Positions 1-5,715 of a stretch of DNA of 14,101 nt are shown piece after piece. The DNA is from an uncultured Dorea sp. (GTDB lineage: Bacteria; Bacillota; Clostridia; Lachnospirales; Lachnospiraceae). Below the pieces are notes generated by a model. The model was not told the DNA's origin. It saw nothing but the letters and a program-made list of their open reading frames with translations, and did no database searches. Where the stretch lies: assembly GCA_910589275.1 (NCBI GenBank), contig CAJUTH010000060.1, forward strand, positions 1-14,101, in the 5' to 3' direction. How positions within the stretch are numbered: the first letter of the stretch is position 1; every line of letters starts with the position of its first letter. The translations under genes and the position numbers were made by a program.

Positions 1-17
1 GCGCCCCTGCCAAGGAA

Positions 18-88
18 CTACGGAAAAGGGACTTGAACCCCTACTAACAGAGTCAGAGTCTGCTGTGCTGCCATTACACCATTCCGCA
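18..88 (-). tRNA. tRNA-Gln (anticodon CUG)
   Basis: The minus strand folds into a full cloverleaf. The 7-bp acceptor TGCGGAA pairs with TTCCGTA, allowing one G-U pair. There is a short D arm, an anticodon stem GCAGA/TCTGT with loop CTCTGAC, a 4-nt variable loop, and a T arm AGGGG/CCCTT around TTCAAGT. The anticodon CTG reads the glutamine codon CAG. The discriminator base is G73, and no CCA follows it in the DNA, so the 3' end would be added enzymatically. Identity is assigned from the anticodon and fold only. The gene reads out of the spoVA side and has its own promoter at 116-143. Confidence 0.93.
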
Positions 89-115
89 TTAGTGTTGTCC
101 TCGCGAACAAATACT

Positions 116-143
116 ATTATACCAAAAGATTTCCAAAAATCAA
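116..143 (-). promoter_or_regulatory. Sigma-A promoter of the tRNA-Gln gene
   Basis: On the minus strand a -35 box TTGATT (138-143) and a -10 box TATAAT (116-121) are separated by 16 nt. The -10 is preceded by TGG, giving an extended -10. Transcription would begin near 109, about 20 nt before the mature tRNA 5' end, which is a normal distance for a tRNA leader. Confidence 0.75.
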
Positions 144-203
144 CCCCTTTTTTCATTTTTTTTAATTATAGGGTGCATCAAATCCATTAGGTCATTTAAA
201 TGT

Positions 204-268
204 GGCAGGAAAGTCCAACCGTTCCCTCCTGCCTCATGAGCCAAATAGCTGTACGGCCATGACTATTT
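204..268. other. Two stem-loops of unknown function
   Basis: Two inverted repeats lie side by side between the tRNA promoter and the 34-aa ORF. One is GGCAGGA (204-210) with TCCTGCC (227-233), a perfect 7-bp arm around 16 nt. The other is AAATAG (243-248) with CTATTT (263-268). Neither is followed by a T-run on either strand, so they are not ordinary terminators. They could be part of a structured RNA, the end of a decayed mobile element, or chance. I recognise no known riboswitch or ncRNA family here. Confidence 0.3.
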
Positions 269-306
269 TGTCCGCCGCCCCGCTAGAATCAATACTTTCT
301 ATCTTT

Positions 307-411
307 CTATTCTTCACTCATATATTCTCTATAGTCTTCTTCACAGGAAAATAACATATATTTTCCATTCACATATCCCATGTATCCGTCATTTACAACA
401 TAGCCTTTCAT
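307..411 (-). CDS. Candidate 34-aa small protein, tyrosine-rich
   Basis: The ORF starts at ATG 411 and ends at TAG 307-309. It encodes a 34-aa peptide beginning MKGYVVNDGYMGYVNGKY and ending in an acidic EEDYREYMSEE stretch. It has six tyrosines and repeated GY motifs, suggesting a small folded domain rather than random translation. A purine-rich AAAGGA lies about 12 nt upstream, which is longer than ideal. I have the impression that similar short Tyr/Gly-rich ORFs occur in Lachnospiraceae, but I cannot name a family and no function is known to me. It may be a real small gene or the remnant of a longer one, since the upstream stretch (about 420-500) also reads as protein-like but is cut by stop codons. 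Confidence 0.5.
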   Translation of the reverse strand: MKGYVVNDGYMGYVNGKYMLFSCEEDYREYMSEE

Positions 412-494
412 ATTCTCTTACCATCCTTTCTACATCTTTATATCCTCACGCCTTATATACAGCGTTCCTTTTGATGTATTAAGGATAACAGATA

Positions 495-518
495 AGCTGT
501 CCTCTTTTCAGTACAGCT
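495..518 (-). other. Weak stem-loop just after spoVAC
   Basis: AGCTGT (495-500) pairs with ACAGCT (513-518) around 12 nt. The stem can be extended on the outside with one bulged base. It lies 12 nt past the spoVAC stop on the minus strand, where an operon terminator would be expected, but the bases after it are not a T-run. It could be a weak terminator or a 3'-end-protecting hairpin. Confidence 0.3.
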
Positions 519-529
519 ATGCCGTTTTC

Positions 530-991
530 TTACATAATTCCAACCTTCGTCAGAATCCAGTATACCAGTCCCAATAACCAGCTTGTAAATATACCATATA
601 ATATTACCGGTCCGGCTATGGTAAATATCTTACACCCGATTCCCATAACCTGTCCTTCTTTTTTATATTCAATCGCCGGAGCTGTCACCGAATTAGCAAA
701 CCCTGTAATCGGAACAAGCGCACCGGCTCCTCCCCATTTTGCAATCCTCGGATACAGATTTAACCCTGTCAGGACTGCCGACAGCAGTACCAATATCATA
801 GCGCACCAGCCGCTTGCCGCATCCTTGTCCATTCCCAGTTTATCGCAGTATGCCAAAACCCCCTGTCCAATCATACAGATGATTCCTCCTGTTATGAATG
901 CTTTTGCCATATTAAGCGGCAGGTTATGCATAGGCGTTTTTTGTTTTACATAATCCTCATATGCCTTTTGTTTCTGTTCCTTTGTTTCCAT
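530..991 (-). CDS. spoVAC: Stage V sporulation protein AC
   Basis: SpoVAC is an inner-membrane component of the SpoVA channel. The channel moves dipicolinic acid (Ca-DPA) into the forespore and releases it in germination; B. subtilis SpoVAC has been described as mechanosensitive. The 153-aa product from ATG 991 matches the family's usual length of about 150. A short hydrophilic N-terminus is followed by several hydrophobic segments carrying the family signatures KAFITGGIICMIGQG, LLSAVLTGLNLYPRIAKWGGAGALVPITGFANS and EYKKEGQVMG. The frame is open further upstream to 1066, but that extension overlaps spoVAB and has no family similarity. ATG 991 has AAGGAG upstream, at a rather long 12-nt spacing. 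It follows spoVAB by 22 nt. spoVAD would normally come next and is not in the window. Confidence 0.93.
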   Translation of the reverse strand: METKEQKQKAYEDYVKQKTPMHNLPLNMAKAFITGGIICMIGQGVLAYCDKLGMDKDAASGWCAMILVLLSAVLTGLNLYPRIAKWGGAGALVPITGFANSVTAPAIEYKKEGQVMGIGCKIFTIAGPVILYGIFTSWLLGLVYWILTKVGIM

Positions 992-1013
992 TATAATTAT
1001 TTTCTCCTTCCTG

Positions 1014-1436
1014 CTATCTGCCCCATCTCTGATAAAAAAATAAAAGCGAGCCCACGCATTTTCCAATAGCGGTTCCTAAAATCACCCATGGAATACACCG
1101 GATCAGCTTGGCCCTTCTGATAAATATCGGAAATACCTCCAGCATTTCCGCCAGAGCCATAGCCCAGCAGCCAGTAAATATTCCCGCCAAGAGTCCAAAT
1201 ACGGGAAGCAGCCATCCAGCCCCGGCAATATGCGGCTGAAAGATAATAAATACATTTCCCAAAATTCCTCCCACCGCAACTGCATCCTCATAGAGAAGCA
1301 CATGCTCCCCCGTATGAGTCCGGTCCGCAAAATCTGATATAACGCCCAGCCCTGTAATAAAGGAGAACAATCCGCTTGCCACAATCATGCCAGAGCTAAG
1401 TCCGATGATTATTAACAATATCTGTCGTACCCACAT
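1014..1436 (-). CDS. spoVAB: Stage V sporulation protein AB
   Basis: SpoVAB is a small integral membrane protein of the spoVA operon. The 140-aa product is the same length as its B. subtilis counterpart and shares the pattern of an N-terminal hydrophobic helix (LLIIIGLSSGMIVASG), a YEDAVAVGGILGN segment, a central PVFGLLAGIFTGCWAMALAE segment, and LEVFPIFIRRAKL before a last membrane segment ending in IGKCVGSLLFF. About four membrane segments are visible. ATG 1436 lies inside the end of spoVAA (41-nt overlap) with AGAGG just upstream, which suggests translational coupling. Its exact role in DPA transport is not established; many clostridia lack spoVAA and spoVAB, so their presence here is informative. 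Confidence 0.9.
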   Translation of the reverse strand: MWVRQILLIIIGLSSGMIVASGLFSFITGLGVISDFADRTHTGEHVLLYEDAVAVGGILGNVFIIFQPHIAGAGWLLPVFGLLAGIFTGCWAMALAEMLEVFPIFIRRAKLIRCIPWVILGTAIGKCVGSLLFFYQRWGR

Positions 1437-2082
1437 CGACCTCTTTCCCCTTTCTGGAATAATTCTCTACCAGTGTCGTCTGGATATCCGCCTCATACAG
1501 GCGCATTTCCACCTCCATCGGCGTTGGATCCACAGAAAAGCGTTTTCGCCCGAAATGATTGAAAAATACCAAAATACCTATGGTAATCCCAATGCTGTAT
1601 GTCACTTCAAGCAATGTAAACCCATCCGATGCCTTTCCCATCAGCAGTTCGTAGATTTGGTCAAATAATCTACTGGTATCCACGTCATTGTTAAATGCCA
1701 TAATAGAAAAGGCTGAACCTGCAAATGATATAAGCACCACACATACTATCTTGGCCCAATGCACAAATTGTCCTGCTGTCTGCTGATTTTCATAGGTCAC
1801 AATAATATCTTCCGCCCCCAGATTCTGCACACTCATTCCAGGATATTTTTCATGGATGCATTCAATCAGCTTCAATACGGAAACTACCGTCCTGCTGTTA
1901 TTATGGTGGGAATGCTTTGTCTTTGTTTCCGAAAATTTAAGAACCTTTAAGGTCTTAAGCTTAGGTATCACTACCGGATTCGCACATTCCATCTGGACCA
2001 GATCTCCAAGAGTGGCATATGGTCTTGTAACTTCCACATTTGCGTCTCCCTTAATGTATATTGTCTCATTTACTACCGCCAT
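1396..2082 (-). CDS. spoVAA: Stage V sporulation protein AA
   Basis: SpoVAA is a forespore inner-membrane protein encoded first in the B. subtilis spoVA operon. The 228-aa product has a soluble N-terminal part of about 105 residues, two membrane segments at about 109-130 and 156-176, and a cytosolic tail. The C-terminal signature YSIGITIGILVFFNHF followed by a conserved PTPMEVEM stretch agrees closely with the B. subtilis protein. The tail is about 20 residues longer than in B. subtilis. ATG 2082 is supported by GGAGG 9 nt upstream. Its start overlaps the stop of the preceding 53-aa ORF by 10 nt, and its end overlaps spoVAB by 41 nt, so the genes are probably translated in a coupled way. Confidence 0.92.
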   Translation of the reverse strand: MAVVNETIYIKGDANVEVTRPYATLGDLVQMECANPVVIPKLKTLKVLKFSETKTKHSHHNNSRTVVSVLKLIECIHEKYPGMSVQNLGAEDIIVTYENQQTAGQFVHWAKIVCVVLISFAGSAFSIMAFNNDVDTSRLFDQIYELLMGKASDGFTLLEVTYSIGITIGILVFFNHFGRKRFSVDPTPMEVEMRLYEADIQTTLVENYSRKGKEVDVGTTDIVNNHRT

Positions 2083-2234
2083 AGCATCGTTCCTCCCGGT
2101 ATGGCAATCAGTGTTCCATCACTTACCTGGGCTGCGCCTTTCACATCGTGAAAATAATATACCATTCCGATAATCACCGCCACTGTCACTACGAAAATCA
2201 GACATGCTCTGAGCTTCCTTCTCGTTTCCTCCAC
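2073..2234 (-). CDS. 53-aa single-pass membrane protein heading spoVA operon
   Basis: The frame is open back to 2285, but the best start is GTG 2234, because AAAGGAGG sits 8 nt before it. The resulting 53-aa peptide begins MEETRRKLRACLIFV. It has a basic N-terminus, one hydrophobic helix at about residues 12-28 and a 25-residue tail, the arrangement expected for an N-in small membrane protein. It lies between a sigma-G-type promoter and spoVAA, overlapping the spoVAA start by 10 nt, so it is probably co-expressed in the forespore. B. subtilis has no such ORF between spoIIAC and spoVAA as far as I recall. I do not recognise a family. It might be a small accessory subunit of the SpoVA channel or only a translational leader for spoVAA. 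Confidence 0.65.
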   Translation of the reverse strand: MEETRRKLRACLIFVVTVAVIIGMVYYFHDVKGAAQVSDGTLIAIPGGTMLWR

Positions 2235-2337
2235 AAATGCCGCCTCCTTTCCATCTAACACAGGCGGACAATAAGCACCTGACACCCTGCGTCAATGCAT
2301 CAAAGACTTATTTTCCGCTGTATTGACAATTTATTGT

Positions 2338-2367
2338 TAGTATGGATTCTGCGCACAAAAATATACA
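2338..2367 (-). promoter_or_regulatory. Sigma-G/sigma-F-type promoter of the spoVA operon
   Basis: On the minus strand a -35-like TGTATA (2362-2367) and a -10-like CATACTA (2338-2344) are 17 nt apart. Both agree with the forespore sigma-G/sigma-F consensus (GYATA and CATAMTA). Transcription would start near 2330, about 100 nt before the GTG of the 53-aa ORF. spoVA is a known sigma-G regulon member in B. subtilis. No terminator is visible after spoIIAC, so some readthrough from spoIIA is also likely. Confidence 0.65.
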
Positions 2368-2411
2368 CTCTTATTTCCCACAATGAAATTTACGATTCTT
2401 ATGCAGTTATT

Positions 2412-3125
2412 TCAAAGAGCCTCACGCATTCGTTTCAATATCCGTTTTTCAGTTCTTGATACCTGAACCTGAGATATCCCCATCATCCTCCCCACCTCTG
2501 CCTGCGTCTTATTTCCAAAATATCTCAGATAAATTAATTGCCTCTCCTCTTTCTCCAGATGCTGCAAAAGTTCATTAAGAAGCATATGGTTTAATACCTT
2601 TTCTTCCCGTTCTTCTTTTTCTTCCAGCTTGTCCATAAGCTGAATCTCATGACCGTCCCTCTGGTAAATGGTTTTGTGCAATGATTCCACTTCCGAGCTT
2701 GCCTCTAACGCAGCCGCAAGCTCCTCTTTATCTACTGCAAGCTTTTCTGCAATTTCTCCGAGAGAAGGTTCTCTCCCCCATTTTCTCCTTAATTCTTCCT
2801 GACAGGAAAATGCTTTGTATGCCAGCTCCTTTAAGGAACGGCTTACCTTGATCATTCCATCGTCTCTCAGAAAACGCTTAATTTCACCGGATATCATAGG
2901 CACCGCATAGGTGCTGAATTTTACGTCATAGCTCAGATCAAATTTATCAATTGCCTTCAAAAGCCCAATACTGCCGATTTGAAATAAATCCTCTGCTTCT
3001 GCCCCTCTGTTATAGAAACGTTTGACAATGCACCACACCAGCCCCACATTTTCCTCCACAAGCTGCGCCTTCGCTCTCTCATCCCCCTCGTGAGATTTCC
3101 TAATCAGAGCGATTGTGCGGTCCAT
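2412..3125 (-). CDS. sigF: RNA polymerase sigma-F factor (SpoIIAC)
   Basis: Sigma-F is the first compartment-specific sigma factor of sporulation. It is held inactive by SpoIIAB and is active only in the forespore. The 237-aa product has an N-terminal region 1.2/2.1 segment (HEGDERAKAQLVEEN), region 2 with AEDLFQIGSIGLLKAIDKFD and VKFSTYAVPMISGEIKRFLR, region 3 with SRSLKELAYKAF, and a C-terminal region 4.2 helix-turn-helix (NKTQAEVGRMMGISQVQVSR). Its length is typical of SigF/SigG-type factors. Position after spoIIAB distinguishes it from SigG. ATG 3125 overlaps the end of spoIIAB by 22 nt, with an AGGG element upstream, so the anti-sigma and sigma factors are probably made in coupled amounts. 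Confidence 0.95.
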   Translation of the reverse strand: MDRTIALIRKSHEGDERAKAQLVEENVGLVWCIVKRFYNRGAEAEDLFQIGSIGLLKAIDKFDLSYDVKFSTYAVPMISGEIKRFLRDDGMIKVSRSLKELAYKAFSCQEELRRKWGREPSLGEIAEKLAVDKEELAAALEASSEVESLHKTIYQRDGHEIQLMDKLEEKEEREEKVLNHMLLNELLQHLEKEERQLIYLRYFGNKTQAEVGRMMGISQVQVSRTEKRILKRMREAL

Positions 3126-3574
3126 AGTTCCCTGCCCTTTCCGATTACTTTTTTCATTTTGACAACCGTTCCTTTCCCCGGCTCAGACTCTACAATCACC
3201 TCGTCCATAAATGCCTCCATAAAAGAGAATCCCATACCGGATCGCTCAAGCTCCGGTTTTGTTGTAAATAAAGGCTCCATTGCCTGTTTCACATCCGGAA
3301 TCCCCACGCCTCTGTCTGTGATCTCTAAGCGCAAGGTTTTTCCCTCAATCCCGGCAAATATCTGAATTTTATTTACATGATTCTCATATCCATGAATAAT
3401 AGCATTGGTTACCGCCTCGGAAACAGCGGTTTTTACATCGGACACCTCCTCAAGCGTCGGATTCAATTGCGTCATAAACGACGCTACCGTTACCCTTGCA
3501 AATGCCTCGTTGGCAGAGCGGCTGTCAAATTCCAGCTTCATCTCATTTGTCATACCATTTACAATCTCTCTCAT
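3104..3574 (-). CDS. spoIIAB: Anti-sigma F factor / serine kinase SpoIIAB
   Basis: SpoIIAB binds sigma-F and phosphorylates the anti-anti-sigma factor SpoIIAA. The 156-aa product is a GHKL (Bergerat-fold) kinase. It has the N box EAVTNAIIHGYEN, the G1 box DRGVGIPD, the PLFTTKPELERSGMGFSFME lid and G2 region, and a GKGTVVKMKK strand at the end. ATG 3574 is used because GGAGGA lies 9 nt before it and because it follows the spoIIAA stop directly. Family alignment would also allow the internal methionine at 3553 (MTNEMKLEF...), which corresponds to the B. subtilis start but has only a weak ribosome binding site. Confidence 0.96.
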   Translation of the reverse strand: MREIVNGMTNEMKLEFDSRSANEAFARVTVASFMTQLNPTLEEVSDVKTAVSEAVTNAIIHGYENHVNKIQIFAGIEGKTLRLEITDRGVGIPDVKQAMEPLFTTKPELERSGMGFSFMEAFMDEVIVESEPGKGTVVKMKKVIGKGRELWTAQSL

Positions 3575-3576
3575 TC

Positions 3577-3888
3577 CTATACATCCTCCTCATATATCTG
3601 CATAATTTTAGTCGCTCCGGACATTTTGAGTATTTTCTTAATCCGCTCGTTTGCATGGGCCGCCCACACTTCGCCGCCAAACATACATACCTTCTTATAA
3701 CGTCCCATAATCACACCAATTCCTGAACTGTCACAAAACTCCGTATCTGCAAAATCAAAGATTACATAGCGTACATGTCCGCGTTCAATCAGACGGTCTG
3801 CTTCCCGCTTAATCTCCTCTGAATTGTGATGATCCAGCTCCCCCGGAAGGTAGATAGTCAGGCAGTTCTCCTGCACTTCATATTTCAT
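3577..3888 (-). CDS. spoIIAA: Anti-sigma F factor antagonist SpoIIAA
   Basis: SpoIIAA is a STAS-domain switch protein. In its unphosphorylated form it displaces sigma-F from SpoIIAB, and the SpoIIE phosphatase restores that form. The 103-aa product has the conserved TIYLPGELDHH strand and FCDSSGIGVIMGRYK. Ser54 of the DSSG motif corresponds to the phosphorylated Ser58 of B. subtilis. It is slightly shorter than the B. subtilis protein (117 aa), mainly at the C-terminus. It is the first gene of the spoIIA operon, with AAGGGG 8 nt before the ATG. spoIIAB follows after 2 nt. In B. subtilis the operon is transcribed by sigma-H with Spo0A; I do not see an unambiguous sigma-H promoter upstream. Confidence 0.95.
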   Translation of the reverse strand: MKYEVQENCLTIYLPGELDHHNSEEIKREADRLIERGHVRYVIFDFADTEFCDSSGIGVIMGRYKKVCMFGGEVWAAHANERIKKILKMSGATKIMQIYEEDV

Positions 3889-3922
3889 AGTCTCGTCCCC
3901 TTTTCTTTATATTTCCCCTGAC

Positions 3923-4022
3923 TGCAGGCATTTCCCCGATCCCTGCAATGAAATAGTCTGCACTTTTATTACGCGTGCAGCCGCGCATTTATTTTCATAC
4001 AGGAAACCACACGACGGTTTCC
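3923..4022 (-). other. Three successive stem-loops upstream of spoIIAA
   Basis: The gap of 224 nt between the TPR gene and spoIIAA holds three inverted repeats besides the terminator: TGCAGG/CCTGCA (3923-3928 with 3942-3947), CTGCAC/GTGCAG (3958-3963 with 3975-3980) and GGAAACC/GGTTTCC (4002-4008 with 4016-4022). None is followed by a T-run on the minus strand. They may fold the 5' leader of the spoIIA mRNA, be binding sites, or be fortuitous. No Spo0A box or sigma-H promoter was identified with confidence. Confidence 0.3.
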
Positions 4023-4056
4023 CAATAGAAAAAGGATATGCCGCCCGCATATCCTT
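4021..4056 (-). terminator. Intrinsic terminator closing the valS-TPR operon
   Basis: AAGGATATGC (4032-4041) and GCATATCCTT (4047-4056) form a perfect 10-bp stem with a 5-nt loop. On the minus strand it is followed by TTTTTCTATT. It lies 56 nt after the stop of the TPR gene, the expected place for the end of the transcript, and separates it from spoIIA. Confidence 0.88.
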
Positions 4057-4112
4057 CTCTTTCGTATCCCATCTGTCTTATGCCGCCGTCTGCCTTCTAA
4101 GCAGCAGCATTT

Positions 4113-5513
4113 TTATTCATACTCATCGTCATAGTAATCGTCTGAATCGTCATATTCATCGTAACCATCGTCCTCTTCGTAATCCCCTGAATCCTCTGAC
4201 TCATCATCGCTCTTTTCTGATGTATCCACATTCGGATAGTCTTTCTCTACCTTTCCTTTCCACTGAGCCGCATTATCTGCGTCGCCGGCCGCCTCATAGG
4301 CTCTCGCGAGCAAGAACATGGCATTGCCCTCGTCATACCCCTCATCAAACTGCATCAGCATTGTCAGATTCGTAATTGCGTCCGTGTAATTAGCAGCCTC
4401 ATAGTTTTCTCTCGCCGTATAATATAGGGTTTCCCCATAACGCGGGAACAAAGTTCCCGTCATCTCATCGTAGCGCTCTCTGCCCAGTGTCCCCAGCGCC
4501 TCCGGATTTACCTTTAATATTTGCTCTACCATAGCGGAATCACTGATATCGTCATTAAGAAAATGAGAATACATCTCTATAACAATCTCATAACTATCCT
4601 TCGTTGAAGCCGCCGTCTGCTGCGCATTCTCCGTCTCTTCACTGGTTGCACGGTAACTTTCAAGCTCTGTCTTAAGAGCCGCAATCTGTGCCTCTTCCTC
4701 AGCAATCTTATCGCTGAACTCTACCACCTGTTTGTTGGTCTTTGCAGAGGTGGAGCGATTTACCGCCGGCATAACCATAAATCTCATAAATGCAATTCCT
4801 ACAGCCAGTCCGATCAGTATGTTCATAATCGTCATTCTGCTGGTGTTCTCTTTCATTACTGTAGAAGCCGGCTGGATAATTGTCTCGTTTCCTATACTGT
4901 ATGTAACGGTCTGAGGCTTTTTCCGAGGCTTAACCTCTGCCTTTTCCCCGCTCTCCCGCCTTTGGCGCCGGCTTTGAACCAGCTCATGCATATATCTTAA
5001 CGTCAGCTCATTGGTCGTATCCAATTTATTGGCTTCCTTCAACACCCGTCTGGCCAAGCTGTACTGTTCCGTATGAAGATAAAGCAGCGCCAGAAGCTGA
5101 TACGCACGCAAAAAGCTTGGGCAAGAACTCACCACCTGTTTTAGCTGAATGATTGCCAGATCCTCCCCGCCCTGTCCGCAGTAAACCAGACTCTGGTTAT
5201 ACTTGCGGATTGCCTGATTGATCGTGTCCAGATCCGCCGGACTTTCCTGTATCTTTTGTATATAATAGCTGGCAATGTTATCCTGAGGATGGATGTTCTT
5301 ACTGAGAATCCACTCTACCAGAGCTTCCCCCACTTCTCCCCGGCCATAGTAAACCAGACCAAGAAGATTTCTTGCCGCAATATTCTCACTATTAAACTGA
5401 AGGCTCTTTTTCAAAGACGTAATCGCGCCTGACATATCGCGGATGTTCGCCTTCTGGAGCCCGTCGTTATACCAGTAATTGGACTGATAGATCAGTTTTT
5501 GTGTATACTCCAT
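4113..5513 (-). CDS. Membrane TPR protein with acidic C-terminal tail
   Basis: The 466-aa product has a distinct architecture. Residues 10-180 are a helical TPR-like domain (for example SLKKSLQFNSENIAARNLLGLVYYGRGEVGEAL). A basic linker (182-200, RRQRR and KPRKKP) leads to one membrane helix at about 229-249. After it come a coiled coil (about 256-300), a second TPR-like domain (about 305-425), and an extremely acidic tail in which 21 of residues 431-466 are Asp or Glu and most of the rest are Tyr or Ser. The basic linker before the helix suggests the N-terminal TPRs are cytosolic and the second half outside. It is the last gene of the valS operon, with AGAAGGA before ATG 5513. No family name or function is recognised; a scaffold for envelope or cell-division complexes is a guess from TPRs only. 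Confidence 0.85.
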   Translation of the reverse strand: MEYTQKLIYQSNYWYNDGLQKANIRDMSGAITSLKKSLQFNSENIAARNLLGLVYYGRGEVGEALVEWILSKNIHPQDNIASYYIQKIQESPADLDTINQAIRKYNQSLVYCGQGGEDLAIIQLKQVVSSCPSFLRAYQLLALLYLHTEQYSLARRVLKEANKLDTTNELTLRYMHELVQSRRQRRESGEKAEVKPRKKPQTVTYSIGNETIIQPASTVMKENTSRMTIMNILIGLAVGIAFMRFMVMPAVNRSTSAKTNKQVVEFSDKIAEEEAQIAALKTELESYRATSEETENAQQTAASTKDSYEIVIEMYSHFLNDDISDSAMVEQILKVNPEALGTLGRERYDEMTGTLFPRYGETLYYTARENYEAANYTDAITNLTMLMQFDEGYDEGNAMFLLARAYEAAGDADNAAQWKGKVEKDYPNVDTSEKSDDESEDSGDYEEDDGYDEYDDSDDYYDDEYE

Positions 5514-5530
5514 AAATATCCTTCTGCTTT

Positions 5531-5668
5531 CTACTTGTTCGTCTGTTCAATAACCTCTCTCAGTAAATCAGTCATATCAGCAAGGTCTTCCTGATAAACC
5601 GCATCCTCAATATCCTCTACTTCCAGACACGGCTGGAATCTCTTCAACTCTTCTTCAAAATTCAGCAT
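5531..5668 (-). CDS. Small acidic protein between folC and the TPR gene
   Basis: This 45-aa ORF (MLNFEEELKRFQPCLEVED... to ...VIEQTNK) has an almost ideal ribosome binding site: AAAGGAGG sits 5 nt before ATG 5668. It starts 47 nt after folC ends and its stop lies 17 nt before the TPR gene, so it fits the operon exactly. The sequence is acidic (14 Asp/Glu), predicted helical, with one cysteine and no membrane segment. No function is recognised. Its position next to a TPR protein suggests it may be a small partner of that protein, but this is inference. Confidence 0.75.
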   Translation of the reverse strand: MLNFEEELKRFQPCLEVEDIEDAVYQEDLADMTDLLREVIEQTNK

Positions 5669-5715
5669 TTTGCCTCCTTTCTGTCTCTATAACTTCAGAC
5701 GTGCTTTTTCTTTCC

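Noticed and set aside
519..953. A 144-codon plus-strand frame opposite spoVAC
   Set aside because: spoVAC on the other strand is clearly recognised; the plus frame is Pro/Ile-rich with no domain or ribosome binding site.
992..1066. N-terminal extension of spoVAC to 1066
   Set aside because: It overlaps the end of spoVAB, has no similarity to the family N-terminus, and ATG 991 gives the standard length with a ribosome binding site.
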